Assembly: GCA_027943245.1 (NCBI GenBank)
Contig: JANDJZ010000065.1
Span: forward strand, 92,843 to 156,842
Source: Acanthamoeba sp. SK_2022b
Taxonomy: Eukaryota; Discosea; Longamoebia; Acanthamoebidae
Direction: 5' to 3'
DNA: 64,000 bases
The number at the start of each line of letters is the position of its first letter. Positions within the stretch are counted from its first letter, which is position 1. The notes beneath the pieces were generated by a model. The model did not search any database. It was not told the DNA's origin and saw nothing but the letters and a program-made list of their open reading frames with translations. Shown here piece after piece: positions 34,182 through 45,527 of the stretch. The position numbers and the translations under genes were made by a program.

Positions 34182-36120
34182 GCTCAAGGTCGACTACGCC
34201 GAGCTCTACTTTGACACCGTCCGCGAGACGTTGCTCAAGGTCGATGCCAGCCGGCCCTTCTGGCCCTCGTCGCCCTCCAACGGCGTTATCGAAGAGGACC
34301 CGTACGTCGCCATCTGGGGCAATCCCTACGACCTGGTACCGTGTGTCCGCCCTTTTGAACGCTTTCTCGTGACCTCACTAACTCGCTATTCAGACCATGG
34401 GCGATCTGCACTACTACAACTACGCGGCGGACTGCACCGACGTGGCCAACTTCCCCAGGTGCTGAGTTTTCCCTTCCCCGGGTTTCTTTGACCTTTTTGC
34501 TCCAATCGCGCTAACCCTCTGTAAACCCTTGCGCACGCAGCCCGCGCTTTGCCTCAGAGTACGGCTACCAGTCCTTCCCTTCGTTCGAGACCTGGCAGCC
34601 GGTGACCGAGCAGGCACACTCTCTCCCTCCTTTCCTTGCGTAGCTCGTAGATGGGTGTGGGGCGATGCACTGACGCTTCGATCGTGTGCAGAGAGATTGG
34701 CATCCCTTTTCCGACCTCATGCTGCATCGCCAGCATCACCCCAGCGGCAACGACCAGGTCCTCGCTCAGATACAGGCACGCGCTCCCATTCCCCTCACGG
34801 GCCAGCTCGATGCTCACCTTGGCCGCTGCGCAAAACAGCACTACTTCCGCTACAACGCGACTGGCTCGCTCCAGTCATTCAAGGACTTCCTCTACCTGAG
34901 CCAAGCCACGCAGGTACGGAGGGAGGGGATCACGTTGTTGCTCGCTGTGGCTCGCTGCTTGGTCCGCGATTTGAGTGCCGTTAGTTGTTGACATATGGGC
35001 TGGTGCAGGCGCTCTGCATCAAGGCGCAGTCAGAGCACTACAGGAGGAGCAAGAGCATGGCGGCCAACACGATGGGCGCCATCTATTGGCAGCTCAATGA
35101 CGTCTGGCAAGGTACAGACACACGCGAGACATGCGACGCGCGACTTGTTTCACTAAAACCCCGTGTCACTGTCGCAGCGCCCACGTGGAGTTCATTAGAG
35201 TACGGAGGAAGGTGGAAGCTGCTGCACCACTACGCAAGGCACTTCTTTGCGCCGGTGCTCGTTTCGGCCTACGAACAGCCCGCCGGTCGTCTCCAGGTCC
35301 ACGTCACCAGCGACGTCAACCAGGTACTCCCGGCCCACCTCGTCTCACAAGAACAAGAACAATAACCAAGAAATAACGCGCCCATGCCGACCTATCATCG
35401 GTTGGGCCAGCCGCTCTCCGGCACTCTCTACACTCGCTTGTGGGCGTGGAATGGCGCCGGAGCGTTGTCTGAGTGGAAGACCGCGCTTTCTCTGGGCTCT
35501 CTCGCCAGCCAGGCCGTGTTCTCGTATGCCCGCCCCAGATGCCCTCATTTCGTCGTTCACTGACGCCTGGCCTGGGACGTCGCTAGAGATTCCATTTCCT
35601 CGCTGATTTCGGGTAAGTGCAAGCAAAGGGCCGACTGCTTCCTCACGTTCTCGGTGGTCGATGCATCTGGAAAAGAAGTCGCGTCCAACGAGTTCTACCT
35701 CACTACCATCGTCCAGGTCCGTTCACACACTTGTTCTCACCCATGTACAAAATCAAAAAGAGACACAGGCTGACCTCGTCCAATTCGACCAGAGCTCTTT
35801 GCCTAAGGTGCATATACGCGTTCAAGTGAGTCCGGGCAACAACAGCAGGGAGGCCATCGTGCAGCTCATTTCCGATAGCGCCACGCCCTACGTCTACCTG
35901 GACACCTCTTACCCCGTCAAGGTGCCACGCCTCCTTTTTCTCCTCGCAACACCTGTGTTTACACCCTTGACGACAGGGCCGGTTTGAAGACAACGGGTTC
36001 CTGCTGCTGGCGCGCACCCCCAAGAAGGTGATGTTCTATGCCCGCGACGATGACCAGCAGATCGACTACTCGCGCTTCCAACGCGAGCTCACCGTGCGCT
36101 CTCCCAGCGATGTCAACTGA
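31564..36120 (+). CDS. MANBA: Beta-mannosidase (glycoside hydrolase family 2)
   Basis: It removes terminal beta-mannose from N-glycan-derived oligosaccharides, normally in lysosomes. The start gives a signal peptide ([20 protein letters not shown]). Exons from the third on are well fixed: 31918-32223, 32304-32389, 32459-32576, 32758-32830, 32893-33287, 33351-33472, 33563-33639, 33730-33806, 33878-33988, 34189-34335, 34394-34458, 34541-34613, 34692-34913, 35009-35111, 35178-35323, 35411-35523, 35587-35716, 35769-35921, 35977-36120. Hallmarks: [57 protein letters not shown], then [20 protein letters not shown] with the acid/base Glu and [12 protein letters not shown] with the nucleophile Glu. 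C-terminal beta-sandwich domains are complete. Length fits (about 900-950). Exons 1-2, before 31845, are approximate. Confidence 0.94.
32643..32756 (+). repeat. (CT)n(CA)n(CG)n(AC)n microsatellite in beta-mannosidase intron
   Basis: A CT run, a CA run, a short CG run and a long AC run of about 72 nt fill the intron 32577-32757 and touch the acceptor (acacaag). Confidence 0.97.
34054..34180 (+). repeat. (GTGTGTGTG)n then (GT)n microsatellite in a later beta-mannosidase intron
   Basis: About six 9-nt gtgtgtgtg units run into about 70 nt of pure GT. The run ends 8 nt before the exon that starts at 34189. Confidence 0.97.
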
Positions 36121-36218
36121 GCATTGGGAAGACCTTTTTTGTTCAGTAAAGAAGGATGGAGTGGTGTGTCCGCACAAAGTGGCGGAGGGAGTCGGGAGGC
36201 AGCCCTCGCGTGGTTGAT
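36121..36218. other. Compact convergent 3' region (98 bp)
   Basis: Beta-mannosidase and the pseudokinase-kinase-SH2 gene end tail to tail here. Their 3'UTRs are likely to overlap. Confidence 0.5.
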
Positions 36219-39200
36219 CTATTTCTTGCCGCTCCGCTGGAAGACGCCGCTGCCCTTGCCATTGAGCTTGATTTTGGTGAGGGCGGGCATGACGACGGGC
36301 GCGTTGGTCTTCGTCCGCTCGACGAACTTGGTGGTGTTCTTGATCCCCAGCTCCTTGCGCTTGGCCTTAATGGCTTCGGCGATGGAACCGAACGTGGGCA
36401 GCGTGCCCAGCGCCAGCAGCTCCTTCCGGTCCTCCGGCAGCGACAGGTTGAGCTCCTTCTTGTAGTCCTTCGGCGGCAGCAACAAAACCAGTTTGCCTGC
36501 CGATGGATGGGAGTGATAGAAGAGGGGGGATGAGTGAACGGGCACATAAGAAGAAATGCAACGCTTACCGTCAGGAGCATCGATGTTGGAGATGATGAAG
36601 TGCTGGAAGGTGGTTTGCTTCTTCTTGATGGTGACCACGGAAATGATGAAATCGCCAGGGAAGGTTGAGTAGCGCACCAGCCAGCGACCCGTCTTCTTGG
36701 CCTTGGCGAGGTGGGACTCAGCCTTCTTCTTGGAGATGTCGCCGTGCCACCAGGGTTTCGTGGTCAGGTCGTGGAACCGCTCCAGCATGGCGTAGTCAAA
36801 GGGTCCGAAGTAACGCAGGAACTTGGCGAAATTCTCCCTCTGATGATGCAAACCAACTTAGGCGTGTAAGACACTTGTGGTAGTGGTGGGGGAGGTGACG
36901 TGTGTGTCACCCAGGCGACAGGAGAGAAAGAGGGGCACGCACGGTGACGATGGGATTGACGAGCCTCTCTTTGGCCTCCTCCTCGGAGTATTCATCGCCT
37001 GTTCAAAGTGAGCGCTCCATGGTATTGTGTGGCGGGAGGCGGTGGGGGGTCGTACTCAGCAGCTTCTTGAAGGCGGCCAGCTTGGGATCCAAATCGGGGA
37101 GGATTTGGTGGTGGGGCACCTTGAGGTAAGATATCATACAAGTCCAGAACTCGATCCATTCGACCTTGGTCTGTGTGAGGAAGTATTTGATCCAGAAATC
37201 GCGACCAGTGGCTTCGTGGAGAGTGTGCTCAATGAGGATCTTCTCGAACATCATCTTCTCGAGCATGGCCTGGAAGGTCGGCCTGGCGTGGGACAACGAT
37301 TATAAATCGAGACATTGAGATGACTTGTCTCCGTGTTGCTCCGCGCATAAGGAGACCTCTTACCTTTTCTCGGGGTCGGGGTGCCAGCAGGACTCGATCA
37401 GCTCACGCAGGGCCGGAGGGCAGTCCGCAGGAATCTTAGGCCTCTCTTCTTCATCGCACACTGCGGCGATGAGTTCGTCCTCGTCCTCGAACATATCGTG
37501 CCACGGCTCTGCATCGGCGAAAGAAGTCGATCGTTAGGCGGCGGCAAATGCGTCCATGCACCAGGAGAGAAGCAATGGGGAGGGCCCGTACTCTCTCGGG
37601 TGTACATTTCCCACAGTAAGATACCAAAACTGTACACATCCGCCTTCGCATCGCATCCACGACCCAACAACACTTCCGGTGCCTATGTGGCGAACCCAAG
37701 CTATGAGCCAAAAAGGTGCGCGTAAGAACAAAGGGGAGAGAAGAAGTACCATATAGAAGGGAGAACCACCGGCCATGCCGTCGTCATCCTTGCCCGACTG
37801 GATCTTGGAGAGACCAAAGTCAGCCACCTTGACGTTCCAGTTCTTGTCCACAAGCAAGTTGGCCGGCTTGAGATCGAGATGCAAGAACGGAGGGTTCATT
37901 TGATGCAGCCAGTTCTAATCAACGGGGAGGAGAGACGAGAAGGTCAGATACTAATGTCGCGAACCCATCACCAAAAAGGGCGAGAAATCGGAAGGAAGAA
38001 GAGCAGTACCATGCCCAGGGCGCAATCCCTAGCCATGTGGATACGCTGGTCGAGGGAGAGGAAGTTCTTCTTCTTCCCGTGAATAAGGCCGTCAACGGAA
38101 CCGTTGTGCATGTACTCCATGATAATCATAAGATTTGCAGGCTGTGTGCAGGCACCCATCATCAAGCAGATGTTGGGGTGTCGCAACGTGCTGTGTAGTG
38201 TGTGGTTGTGAGTTCACAACGGCTGAGCATCTTCGTACAGGGTAAGCGTGAGCAGTCATGACGTACATCATGATCTGAACCTCCGTCCTGAATTCGTTGA
38301 GCAGCTCGTCGTTGAGCTTGTCCTTGACGTACAGCTGCTTGATGGCCACTTCCTTGCCGTGCAACAAGCCCTTGAACACCTCACCAAACGCTCTGTGATC
38401 GAATGCGCGCCGAGATGAGATACAAAAGAGGACCTGGAGAAATGCGGTGAAAGCAGTACCCCTTGCCCACGGAGAAGTGTTTAACGACCTGCTTGGGGTC
38501 GATCTCGGCAAGCACCTTCTCCTTGTCGGTCATCACGCTCGTACGCTTGAATTGTTGCATGAGCTCGCTTCGCATGGCTTCCTCCTGCTGCTTGAGCCGT
38601 TCCTCGACTCGCTTTTCCACCTCTGAGAGGAACTTCGCCTCGCTTTCCTTTTCGCTGGCCTGCCACTGCCCCTTCTTGAGTGAGCCGTAGTTGCCCCTGG
38701 GTGTGCGCCTGGGCGAGGACACATCGAGCACGATGGGGCTCTCGTCGCTGTCGACCGATCGACCCGGGTTGCGGTGGGAGCCCATCGAGCTGCGCGGGCT
38801 CACGAGTTCGCTGGAGTTCTCGTCCTCATCCTCCTCATCTTCCTGATCGGTCTTGGCCACGAACCAGTTGTTCGGCGCCTTTCTGAAATCCTTGCGCAGA
38901 TCAACAATCTTCTTCCACAGGTCTGATGGTCATAAGTGCGCGGGTGAGATGAATGAACAAAGATGAATAAAGGAAGGGTGCCGCCTATACCCTTGGCAGA
39001 GAGTCGTTGGTCGGGGTTGTCGCTCCAGCAGGTGGTGATGATCTCTTTGATTGCAGCTGGCATCTTATCAGGAAGGGGAGGCCTGAGTCCGGTCATGCAA
39101 GTCTTACGGAGGATCTGGAAGGAGTTGAGCCCCTGCTTGACCAGGTCCTGATAGGGCGGCTCGTGCTCACCTGTTTGGCACCAGAGTTAGCGATGAACAC

Positions 39201-40886
39201 GTGGCATTGAGTTATCAATTGCTGCGTATACCTTTGACAATGCGCAATGCCAGCTCCCAGATCACAAAGCCCACCGAGTAGATATCGGACTTGGTAGAGT
39301 AGGAGCCCTCCATGTACACCTCCGGAGCGGTATAGGCTACGTTCTCAATGCCAGAGTCCAGCGTTTGCGTCTTGAGGGCCTCATCGCCCTGCAAGCAGAA
39401 CATCACGTCAGCCACCAAGAAAAGAAGTGGGCATGTTGTAGCATTCAGCTGGCGTACTCGTTCGTTGTAACGGGCACGGCCGAAATCGGCGTATTTGAGC
39501 TTCCAATCGCTATTGATCTGCACGAAAGCGGAAGATGTCAAAAGAAGCTATCGCAAGACACACTAGGACGAGGCGCAAGCCTTACGAGCAGGTTTTGAGG
39601 TCTGATCTCGCGGTGGAGAATCTGGGGCTTGTTGTTGTGGAAGGTGTTGAGACCTCCGATGAGGCCCTCCACCAGAGAGAAGAACCGGTTCCAGTCAAAC
39701 TGCCGATCCGTGTGGTTGGCCAGAACCTGCATTGCGAGTGAATGGGAGACGGAAAGAATGAGTTCCACTTGCAGTGAGCGCCATAGGCGAAGCAGAGAGC
39801 AATGCCAACCTCATCGAGCGAGCCGTAGGCGCACTTCTCCATGACGACGGCGATGTGGGGCTCCAAGCACAAGCCATAGAAGACCACCACATGAGGCGAA
39901 CGAATGGAGCTGCGGATCAAGGAAGTGTGCAAGTCAGCTTGCTACCTTCATAGCAAGAATGTTTGAAAGCAAACGTTGTACATCTGCTGCCTTGCTAACG
40001 CACCTAATCATTTGGAACTCTTTAACGAGCTTTTCTCTGTTGATCATCTCCGGGTTGAAGATTTTGACGGCTACTTCCTGTCCACGGTACTCCCCGTGGT
40101 AGACGGTTGCCGTTGCGCTCTCGCTCACCTTGTCTTCCTGTCAGCCCAATGTTCAAAGGCCCGGGGTCAGCCATCTTGGAACTGAGCGTGATAAAACACA
40201 AACAAAACGCGTGCATAACTGGCATAGCTGGCGTTGATCCAGACCACCAAGAACGAAGACGGAAGATTTAAAGCTGATGGGTTTGTGGGGGGGGGGGTAC
40301 CAGCTCGAGCTCGTCATAGTCGATCCACCACGAGTCGTCTAGGGCGAACTCACTTTTGGAAACGACTGAACCCGAGTGCACGTCTGAGGCCGATCTGTCG
40401 CGAGGCGTCGACGAGGCGTCGAGAGATGAGCCAGTTCGCGGCGTGGCAGGCGGCTGTTCCTCGACCGGAGGATCGCGCCTCTCACGCCTTTCCTCCACCT
40501 CAGATTCGCTTGAGCTATCATCATCACGGCCTCCAGCCCTTACCTCCTTCTCCTTCTTCAACGTTCCAATGGAGGTGGGCTCGGCCACCACCTCCTCCTG
40601 TTCAGAATCGGAGACGCTCGAATCGCTTCCATGTTTGTCCTCTCTATCTTCCATTGGAATCGTATCGCTTCCCTTGCCTCTACTACCCTTCTTCGATGCC
40701 CTGCTCGATCTTCTTTCTCGGGTTTTGTTTTCTGGATGACAAAAAGAGATAGATCCAGGTGTGAGCGAAGGAAGAGAGGAAGAGCTCCAGCAAGACCAAG
40801 AGAGGACACGTACGGACGACAACTACAGCTTTCTTCTTACTGCGGTGTCCTCCTACTGCGGCCGTCTGTCCTGAAACACTGGACAT
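36219..40886 (-). CDS. Pseudokinase-kinase-SH2 protein (Shk-like, with an extra N-terminal kinase fold)
   Basis: Exon 1 ([20 protein letters not shown]) joins a disordered acidic N-terminus of about 170 residues ending [13 protein letters not shown]. Kinase fold 1 (40.2-38.9 kb) keeps the Lys (EVAVKIF), DFG (YADFGRAR) and APE (TAPEVY). Its ATP loop reads [12 protein letters not shown] with no Gly-x-Gly, and its catalytic loop is HREIRPQN, Asp changed to Glu, so it is a probable pseudokinase. A phase-1 splice ([16 protein letters not shown]) ties it to an acidic and coiled linker. Kinase 2 (38.5-37.0 kb) is intact: [30 protein letters not shown] (Arg of HRD replaced), ADFGLSKIQ. After a helical segment comes SH2 ([34 protein letters not shown]) with the phosphotyrosine-binding Arg. 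Dictyostelium Shk proteins have kinase-SH2 only. Substrates are unknown. Confidence 0.88.
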
Positions 40887-41141
40887 AGGTGTAGCGAAAT
40901 AATAATTATCTACGTATAATTATTGCTGGTGCCTGGCACGGCGTCTCTCTTGAGGAGCCTCGATGCCCTGTTGTTGGACACCACGCTTTATGTCCTAATT
41001 AATGAATTGACAGTTTTCTCCTTAGCTTTTCCCTTCCTTCCTGCCGCATTGACCTTTTTTCCCGCCAGCTGCGGGCAGGCAAACAAAGAGGAGAACACGC
41101 AGCGGTCATGGTGTGCCTTACTTGGATAAAGAACGCCTTCG
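40887..41141. promoter_or_regulatory. Divergent promoter with a perfect AT-rich inverted repeat
   Basis: The 255 bp lie between the kinase-SH2 and MSH4 starts. At 40901-40909 and 40916-40924, aataattat and ataattatt form a perfect 9-bp inverted repeat around ctacgt, 15 bp upstream of the kinase start codon. It could be a dimeric factor site or an AT-rich core promoter. Confidence 0.5.
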
Positions 41142-44100
41142 ATGTCAACGGATGAGCCCAAGTACGATACATCTTTTCCAAGTGCTAAACTTCCCTCTTC
41201 GCGACGCGGCACCAGTTCTGTTGGTGGCAGCAGGGCAGCGATGCACAGCAGTGGCAAGCATGAGCTCTACGTGATCGCAGTAAACGGTATGCACGAGCCT
41301 GCTGACGTTTCGATCAGCACGTGAGGGCGTGACTCTGCTCCTCCACAGAGAACCGAATGAAGGAAGTGGGCCTTGCTGTAATTGACCTTCGCCGACCCGA
41401 GTTGCTGTTGACCCAGTTCACTGACTCCAAGAGCTACTCCTTCACCGCGTCGAAGCTTGTACGTCCACGCACTCTTTGTCTCAATGCTCGCTCACCCTGC
41501 TCTGCCTTGTGGCTAGGCTATCTACGCGCCAGTAGAGGTACAGCGCTTATAGCACGACCAAGTGGTGGCATCTGAACTCCCGCATGGGACTCGCTATAGG
41601 TCCTCCTTCCTAACACGGCGATCGGATCAGAGCTTTACGAGGCAATCAAGACGAACTTCACAGGTTCGCATATTTGACGCCAAATTCAAGGCGCGCCCTG
41701 CTTTGACGCTCCTGGCTTTGCAGATACCGAGGTGATAGATGTGAATCGTAAGTACTTCTCAGAGTCTTGTGGAGCACAAACTGTCTCGAAACTCGTTGTG
41801 CCCGAAAACAGCAGCGTCGAACATTCAGTATCGTCCAAGTACGATGACTCCTCCGTCCAATTTTTGCAACGCTAACATTATCGCTCGACAGATATCTAGC
41901 TCTGGCATCAGCAGGTACTTCCTCTTGCCAAGGCTTTGTCTAATTTTAGCTTAACGCGTGTTCTCTTCTCCCAGCGGCTCTCGTGAAGTATGGTACAATC
42001 CTAAGTCGGTCTGAATGGCGCCTTGGTAGAACCTCTCATTGCGTCTTGTGCTTCGCTCAGTCGAGTTCATTCAGCACATGACGTTCGCGCCTCACAGCCT
42101 CAAGGTACATGGTTTACGATCTGACATCATATGGCCCACCAACGCTAGTGTGGTGATAGGTCCAATACAAGCCGGTGGATGGTACAATGATGGTAAGAGT
42201 GACATCGAGTTGAAAGCAGTTCTTTCGTTCTGATCCCTCTCCCTCAGATTGATCCTTCGAGCATAGAGCACCTAGAGATTGGTAGGTTCTCTCGGGCTTC
42301 GATTAATAACATCACGAGCTGATTTGTCGGTTCTAGTTGCCAACGTCCGGACCAAGGAGGCCAAGGGATCGTTGTTTGGCATACTGAATCACACCAAGGT
42401 CGTATTCCCTTTCTTTACCTCGTTACCTCCCCTTACGTGCTTGCTAATCGTTACGTTGAGTCTACAGACCATCAGTGGAGGTACAACATACACTTTTGTA
42501 TGCATGCACAACTGCTGACAGCGGCTACGTTGACGCCAGGGCGTCTCCTGCGTATCAATCTTCTTCAACCGCCTTCAGGTTAGCTTGCAGTCGCTTTTAT
42601 CTGTTCAGTCAGTAAGACACTCAATTTGCGCTTCAGACCTACCCACTACGAACACACGGCTGGAATGCATTGAAGAGTTCCTCGCAGACGAACGCATGTT
42701 CTTTGACGTGCGCATTTGTTGCCGTGCTCTCGTGCACAAATGAGCACTCACAGCCTTGTTGTCAGGTGTCGGCTGTCTTAGGTAGGTTCCTGGATTTAGG
42801 TGCGGCCATCTTTCTTCTTCCTGTGCTCCACATCGAACAGCTGCTTATTTGAATCACAGATAGCCTGCTCCTGCAGTTGGTAAGGATACCCAAGAAATCG
42901 AGCGTACAGTCTACTCGAGCCAACCTAGTGCATATCGTACTGCCTCCTCAGTACAAGTTGGGTGAGAAACAGGCCTTACGCTACGGCTGTCGCGCAGCTG
43001 GAGCTGAAACGCACGCTAGAGACGGTCCCGCCTCTCGTAGAAGCACTCAAGGGCTGCCAGCATCCTCTGTTGCAAGCCATACTCAGCAACCTCCAACATT
43101 CGGACATCGAAGCACTGCAAATGAAGCTTGAGGATGTGGTGCGTGAGGACGCAGTCTACGTCAAGAATACACATAAGATGCGAAATCAGGTACCAGCCGC
43201 CCAGAAATGAAAACGACTTTCCAACTCCTAACCCTGCCATTGTGGCCCAGTTGGCCTATGCGATCAAGGTATATTGTTTCCTTTCGTGTGTGGAGAACGC
43301 ACCATCCCTGACTTCAATTTCCTTGGTGACGTCTTGCAGCCGGGAATTCATGGTAATGAGCTTCATTGCAGCAGTAGCCTTTAATGGCGGTTTACTGATT
43401 CGCTATTTTCCAGGATTGCTGGATGTGGCAAGAAAGAGCTGGACGGAAGCCAATGAGGGTTCGTATGATCCAAGCGTTTATTTGCTTGCTGCTGCTTTGC
43501 TGACACAAGTTTTCCAGATATGCAGCTCTTGACTCAGAGATACAGAGGAGAGTTCTGCAGGTATCGAGTTCGGGGCGAGTACAACACTCGACGTGGTCAT
43601 CATCTCAGCTGTCCGATTGTGGCCGGAGACCACTTGCCCAATAGCTTTGTACAGGTGGTAAAGAAGGGCAAAAAGTGGGCCTTCTCCACAGGTGAGCGTT
43701 CCTGCATCTGGATTTGCTGATCTGCACCAGCTAACTCCAAGCGATCAGAGGAAATGATCTCACTCAACTCACGCATCAACGAAAGCATGAATGAAATCTT
43801 TCTGTTGACCGACAGGTAAAGGGCGATGCTGTTCCGCGTTGTTTTAACCGCCGTTTACACGTCTTTTGCAGAGTGATTGAAGACTTGCTGTCCGAGACTC
43901 GGAAGTTCATCGGCTGCATCTACAAAATTGCTGAGGCAGTGGCCCTGATCGACATGGTACATCAACTTAGTTCACGCGAGTATTCCCATTACGCTGCCAT
44001 CTGATAAACTTGGCTACTCGAGATTTGTGCATTCACGACCTACGTTACCTTGACGCCCTCCTGCGGTAAGTTGTGACACTCATTCGCTGAAGAGCTCCGG

Positions 44101-45488
44101 CTGACACTCCAATTTGCAGTACGTCCTGAGTTTACGACAGACGGTCCGCTTGCCATCAAGCAAGGAAGGAACCCTCTCGTGGAAAAGCTGTTCAGGGAGA
44201 CTTTTATACCTGTGCGCAGTTGCTAGCGCCTGATTATAATCCGCACGCTTTTCCTGACCGATGCTTCCCCACTTTCAGAACGACACCTTCATCACAGAGG
44301 CGTGTAACTTTCACGTCATCACAGGGCCCAATATGGTATGTACGCCGCGGTTCGTCAGCTCTTGCCTTCGCCTCACTTGGCGTGATTGCTTTCAGTCCGG
44401 AAAATCCACGTACCTTCGTCAAGTGGCTCTTCTTACAATCTTGGCCCACGTTGGTAACAGAATGATCCTGTCTTGCTCATCTTGCGTGCAAGACTAATCG
44501 CCCTTCGACAGGGTGCTTTGTACCAGCCACGTTTGCATCCTTTCGTCTAGTGGACCGCCTCTTCACGCGCATAGGGACCGGTGACTGCATGGAAAAGAAC
44601 AGTAGGTGCGTTTTTCTATTAGTGACATTCCTACACCAAATGTTAACCTTCTATTCGAGACAGCACGTTCATGGTTGAGATGAAAGACATGGCCTTCATC
44701 ATTCAGGTGTGTAACTCTTGTTCCTCAAAGTAGGGGGTCTACCAACTCTTTCTCCCGTGCAATACAGAACGCCACCAACAGTAGCTTAATAATCATCGAC
44801 GAGCTGGGGCGTGGCTCTTCGTTCTTGGACGGCGCATCGCTTGCCTGGGCCATTTGGTGCCCACCCTTCTGTCCCTGGGCTGAGTTCTGTCATTTACTCA
44901 CGATGTTGTTCGTCGGCCTCTACAGCGAATACCTCCTGTCTTTGCGGGCGTATATTGTCTCCTTAGATATCTTCTCGCTCCTTATGTACAATTAGCTGAG
45001 AACAACCATATTTCTTCTGCAGCTACACGCTGTGTGCGACCCACTTCATGCAGCTGGCCGATCTTGAGACTGTCTACCCCAACGTGAAGAATTACCACCT
45101 GCAGGTCGAACACGATAGAATGAAGATGCGTCCCACGTTCATGTATACGCTCAAGGAAGGGCCGACCGAGCTGCAGTTCGGCCTCGTGCTCGCCGAGATT
45201 GCGGGCTTTCCGCCCGACGCCAGCGCCGCAGCCAAGGAGATACACCGCAAGCTTCATCAGAGCGATACCGCCAAGAGAGAAAAGGAGGCTCAGCACGCGA
45301 GGAAGCTCAGCCAGCTTGCGCAGAGACTGATGAATCTCAAAACATCGACTCTCCCCCCAGGTACATATCGGTCGCACCCTTCACATCGTCTGCCGCGATG
45401 GAGACTGATTCATTTCCTTACAGAGTTAATGCGTCGCTACTTGATGAACTTGAAGGAGCAGTTCATCGCCATGCAACACGAAGAGTGA
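41142..45488 (+). CDS. MSH4: MutS homologue MSH4 (meiotic crossover factor)
   Basis: MSH4 pairs with MSH5 to form a clamp that stabilises Holliday-type junctions in meiosis; it does not repair mismatches. Early exons 41142-41286 and 41349-41458 encode a disordered start, then [20 protein letters not shown], which is MutS domain II-like. No domain I (mismatch reader) is present, as expected for MSH4. Many exons of 50-150 nt follow. The ATPase part: [15 protein letters not shown], then Walker [20 protein letters not shown] split by the intron 44336-44395. It continues with [20 protein letters not shown], the ST motif [10 protein letters not shown], Walker [14 protein letters not shown] and [15 protein letters not shown]. 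The C-terminus [20 protein letters not shown] ends at 45488. Its coding DNA seems less GC-rich than its neighbours'. Middle exon borders are approximate. Confidence 0.9.
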
Positions 45489-45527
45489 CCTCCCTCCGAT
45501 CGAGCATCTGGTCCATCTCGATCGTTT
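45489..45527. other. 39-bp convergent gap between MSH4 and sphingosine kinase stops
   Basis: The two stop codons face each other only 39 bp apart, so each 3'UTR must run into the other gene's coding sequence or be extremely short. Confidence 0.6.

Noticed and set aside
41142..45488. MSH4 region as a viral or bacterial MutS insertion because of lower GC
   Set aside because: It is full of introns and has the MSH4-specific C-terminus and no mismatch domain, so it is an ordinary nuclear gene.
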